NCBI GenBank assembly: GCA_014377155.1
Contig: JACMQD010000355.1
Span: 1-7,442, forward strand
Reading direction: 5' to 3'
DNA: 7,442 nt
Origin: Herminiimonas sp.
Lineage (GTDB): Bacteria; Pseudomonadota; Gammaproteobacteria; Burkholderiales; Burkholderiaceae
The notes beneath the pieces were generated by a model. The model ran no database searches, was not told the origin of the DNA, and was given only the letters and a program-made list of their open reading frames with translations. Position 1 is the first letter of the stretch. Each line of letters begins with the position of its first letter. A program made the position numbers and the translations under genes. Below, piece after piece: positions 5,126-7,442 of the stretch.

Positions 5126-6481
5126 TTGGATATTCCCAATCATCCGACTGCAAAACCGGCCGCCGGCCCCACCGAACAAGTAGTGTTGTTGTCGGGTCAG
5201 CCTCCGCAAGTCGCCGTTTCGGCCGAATCCGGGTCTGCTGGCTCGGCACGAAAAACAAACGTCATCGCGTTGCGCACCTGGCTCAAAATTGGTTCGGTCA
5301 TCGTCCTGACGCTTGTGCTCGTGCTGTATTTGCTCCGCAATACTTTGCTGGGTACGCCGGTCACCGTGTACACGGCAACCAGCGCTGAGCTATTGCAAAC
5401 CGTCGTCGCGAGTGGTCGGATCATTTCACCGCAGCGAGTTACGGTGGCTTTGCAAGGCTCGGGACGGGTGCTGCGTGTAGCCGTCGCTGAAGGTCAGGCA
5501 GTAGAACGCGGGCAACTGCTCATCGAACTGGATAACAGCGAGGCCCGCGCAAGTTTGGCCCAGGCGAGTGCAGCGGTAAAGCAGGCTCAGGCCAGGATGC
5601 AGCAGCTCGGAGAGCTGAGCCAGCCGGTGGCGGCGCAAACGCTGGCGCAGGCGCAAGCGATCGCACTTCAAACGCATAAGGCGCTTGAGCGCAGTCGCAA
5701 TTTGTTCGCGCAAGGATTTGTCAGTCAGGCAGCAGTCGATGATGCGCTGCGTGCTGATCAAATTGCTCTGAGCCAGGTGGCCAGTGCACAAGCCCAGGTT
5801 AGAACCAGTGCGCCCAGCGGCAGTGACGCTGCTTTGGCGAAAGCAGCGCTTGCGCAAGCATTGGCGGGCGAGGAGTTAGCACGGGTTAAGTTAGCGCAGG
5901 GTCAGGTCGTCGCGCCAAGCAGCGGGGTGCTTATTTCTCGCAGCGTGGAAGTCGGTGACATCGTGCAACCCGGCAAAGCGCTGATGGTATTTGCCGCCAG
6001 CGGTCAGACGCAAATTTCGATTCAGATCGATGAAAAGAACTTGTCGAAGATCGCTGTCGGGCAAAAAGCCTACGGATCGGCCGACGCATTTGCGAGCCAG
6101 CGTTTCGATGCGGTGGTGGCGTATATCAATCCCGGCGTGGATGCCACACGCGGCTCGGTCGAGGTCAAGCTGAACGTCGCCAACTCGCCGGCCTATTTGC
6201 GCCAGGACATGACCGTATCGGTGGATATTGAAACCGCACGACGCAATGCGGCTGTGGTCATCCCTGCAAACGCAGTGGAAGACGTGGCCAGCGAGAAACC
6301 GTGGGTGCTGGTGGTGCGTGGCAATCGCGCGATCAAGCAGTTCGTCAAACTCGGGCTTCGCGGCGATACACGGATCGAAGTGGTCGATGGTATTGCTGCA
6401 GGCGAAGGCGTGGTGCCTGTGTCGAAAGTCGGCGTGAAAGCCGGTCAGCGCGTGCGGGCCCATGTTATCCCTGCGCCATGA
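5126..6481 (+). CDS. HlyD/MacA-type periplasmic adaptor (membrane fusion protein) of an ABC exporter
   Basis: This 451-residue protein should link an inner-membrane ABC exporter to an outer-membrane channel across the periplasm. A cytoplasmic N-terminus of about 50 residues is followed by one membrane anchor (about 55-71, IGSVIVLTLVLVLYLL). Then come the first lipoyl half (about 103-135, GSGRVLRVAVAEGQAVERGQ), an Ala/Gln-rich coiled-coil hairpin (about 138-258), the second lipoyl half (259-290, VVAPSSGVLISRSVEVGDIV), a beta-barrel domain (about 295-370) and a membrane-proximal domain to the end. Length and order match the family. The start is taken as TTG because the frame has no ATG or GTG between the upstream TAA (5045-5047) and this codon; the ribosome binding site is weak (AAGAAAG). 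Its TGA overlaps the ATG of the permease as ATGA. The substrate is not evident. Confidence 0.87.
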   Translation: MDIPNHPTAKPAAGPTEQVVLLSGQPPQVAVSAESGSAGSARKTNVIALRTWLKIGSVIVLTLVLVLYLLRNTLLGTPVTVYTATSAELLQTVVASGRIISPQRVTVALQGSGRVLRVAVAEGQAVERGQLLIELDNSEARASLAQASAAVKQAQARMQQLGELSQPVAAQTLAQAQAIALQTHKALERSRNLFAQGFVSQAAVDDALRADQIALSQVASAQAQVRTSAPSGSDAALAKAALAQALAGEELARVKLAQGQVVAPSSGVLISRSVEVGDIVQPGKALMVFAASGQTQISIQIDEKNLSKIAVGQKAYGSADAFASQRFDAVVAYINPGVDATRGSVEVKLNVANSPAYLRQDMTVSVDIETARRNAAVVIPANAVEDVASEKPWVLVVRGNRAIKQFVKLGLRGDTRIEVVDGIAAGEGVVPVSKVGVKAGQRVRAHVIPAP

Positions 6482-7442
6482 ACGGGCTACTTCCTTTTGA
6501 ATGGGTTTTAGCGACCCGATTCTTGCGTGAGGGTTTGCTGCAAACAATTTTTATCATCGCCGGTGTGGCACTCGGCGTGTCGGTCATTGTATTCATGTCG
6601 ACGCTGCTGAACGGACTGCAAGGCAGTATCTTCAAAACGCTATTGGATTACCAGGCACAAATCATCATCTCACCGTACGATGAAGCACCGCGCTCGTTGC
6701 GTGAACACGACGGCGCCGAAACGGCAATCCTCGTGCAGCCGCGGGCACAGCGTCCCCGTTCGCTAGACCAGTGGCAAAAAGTGCGTGACACTACGCTCGC
6801 CATACCCGGCGTATTGGTGGTTGCGCCCGTCGTCGAAGGGGCCGCTTTCATCTTGCGCGGTGATGCCAACACCGGCGTCGGCGTGCGTGGCATCGAGCCT
6901 GAAAGCTACTTGCGCCTCGTTGCGCTGAAAGAAAAAATCGTTGCCGGTAGCGCTGACCTGACGAGTACCGACATTGTTATCGGCGTCAAGTTGGCCAAAG
7001 ACCTTGGCGTATGGACGGGCGACAAGCTGACATTGAAAGCTGCGTCGGGCGTGTCCAGCGTGTTGTTCATCACGGGCATTTTCGATTATGGCAATCAAGG
7101 CCAAAACACTGGAAGCGTGTATGTGGCGCTGCGTACCGCGCAAAGCCTGCTCGGATTGCCAGGAGGGGCGACGAGCTTGCAGATCAAGGTCGCCGCACCG
7201 TTCGAGGCGGAGACGCTGGCGCAGCAAATCGCGGCGCAACCCGACATCAAGGTAGAAAGCTGGATCAAGACCAATGCAGAATTCTTCAAGGCACTGTCGG
7301 GGCAAACGCTGACATTCTTCATGATCCGCCTGTTCGTTGGCATCACCGCGGCGCTTGGCATTGCCAGCGTGCCCGTGGTGTCGGTGGTGCAAAAGTCGAA
7401 GGAGATCGGCATCTTGCGGGCGACCGGCACCACGCGACGTCA
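6478..7442 (+). CDS. FtsX-superfamily (LolC/LolE-type) ABC permease, 5' part
   Basis: The first 321 codons are present and the gene runs off the right edge. Its ATG overlaps the adaptor stop as ATGA, so translation is probably coupled; there is no separate Shine-Dalgarno. It begins MNGLLPFEWVLATRFLREG, with a first membrane helix at about 21-44 (including IIAGVALGVSVIVFMSTLLNG, a LolC/LolE-like start). A large periplasmic domain (about 45-275) follows, then a second helix (about 278-303), and then the start of a cytoplasmic loop with KEIGILRATGTTRR, the hallmark FtsX-family segment that contacts the ATPase. Two more helices and a separate ATPase gene are expected beyond the window. With a HlyD adaptor beside it, the likely role is mechanotransmission-type export from the inner membrane or periplasm, as in MacAB or DevBCA, rather than lipoprotein sorting by LolCDE. 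The substrate cannot be inferred. Confidence 0.87.
   Translation, partial: MNGLLPFEWVLATRFLREGLLQTIFIIAGVALGVSVIVFMSTLLNGLQGSIFKTLLDYQAQIIISPYDEAPRSLREHDGAETAILVQPRAQRPRSLDQWQKVRDTTLAIPGVLVVAPVVEGAAFILRGDANTGVGVRGIEPESYLRLVALKEKIVAGSADLTSTDIVIGVKLAKDLGVWTGDKLTLKAASGVSSVLFITGIFDYGNQGQNTGSVYVALRTAQSLLGLPGGATSLQIKVAAPFEAETLAQQIAAQPDIKVESWIKTNAEFFKALSGQTLTFFMIRLFVGITAALGIASVPVVSVVQKSKEIGILRATGTTRR

Noticed and set aside
5891..6547. Open frame of 218 codons antisense to the adaptor and permease start
   Set aside because: His/Arg-rich shadow of the adaptor gene, crossing the junction of two real genes.
6763..7392. Open frame of 209 codons antisense to the permease
   Set aside because: The plus strand encodes a clear FtsX-family permease; the antisense frame is an artefact of codon bias.
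1..7442. tRNA, rRNA, CRISPR arrays, insertion sequences or prophage genes
   Set aside because: No repeat-spacer pattern, transposase motif or tRNA-like cloverleaf was found on reading both strands.

Overview
The window is a typical stretch of a Gram-negative proteobacterial chromosome, most likely from the Burkholderiales (Betaproteobacteria; Burkholderiaceae or Oxalobacteraceae). This rests on the gene families present (an eRF1-domain-3-like 'translational machinery protein' next to a tandem-domain universal stress protein, and a YXWXGXW-type secreted protein), on moderate-to-high GC with GC-rich third codon positions, and on FNR/ANR-type operators. The assignment comes from reading alone; no search was run.

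Bases 1-2957 read leftward. A GTG-started family 2 processive glycosyltransferase (2957-1467) is joined by an ATGA overlap to an outer-membrane beta-barrel protein (1470-517). Together they look like a compact synthase-plus-exporter pair for an extracellular polysaccharide. No deacetylase, cyclic-di-GMP receptor or other polysaccharide gene is visible in the window. A TGATG-coupled 12-codon ORF follows the barrel gene and may be the remnant of a third gene. At the left edge is the 5' end of a small secreted-protein gene with a good ribosome binding site and signal peptide. An in-frame TGA interrupts it at the signal-peptide end, yet recognisable coding sequence continues after it.

Bases 2958-3460 form the divergent control region. 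It holds two perfect 14-base FNR/ANR operators (TTGAT-N4-ATCAA). The one at 3346-3359 sits exactly where a class II FNR promoter needs it for the rightward operon. That operon encodes an eRF1-domain-3-like protein (3461-3826) and a two-domain universal stress protein (3854-4699), suggesting a low-oxygen stress operon. The other operator (3125-3138) has no obvious target.

Bases 4700-5125 are non-coding and rich in palindromes: a 43-base near-perfect inverted repeat, a REP-like hairpin, and a TTGA-N6-TCAA palindrome.

Bases 5126-7442 encode an export system: a HlyD/MacA-type membrane-fusion adaptor with a TTG start, joined by an ATGA overlap to a LolC/LolE (FtsX-superfamily) ABC permease that runs off the right edge. 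The ATPase is expected just beyond the window.

I see no tRNA, rRNA, CRISPR array, transposase or phage gene. No clearly new system is visible. The best leads are the twin FNR operators with the operon they probably drive, the interrupted secreted-protein gene, and the minimal polysaccharide pair.
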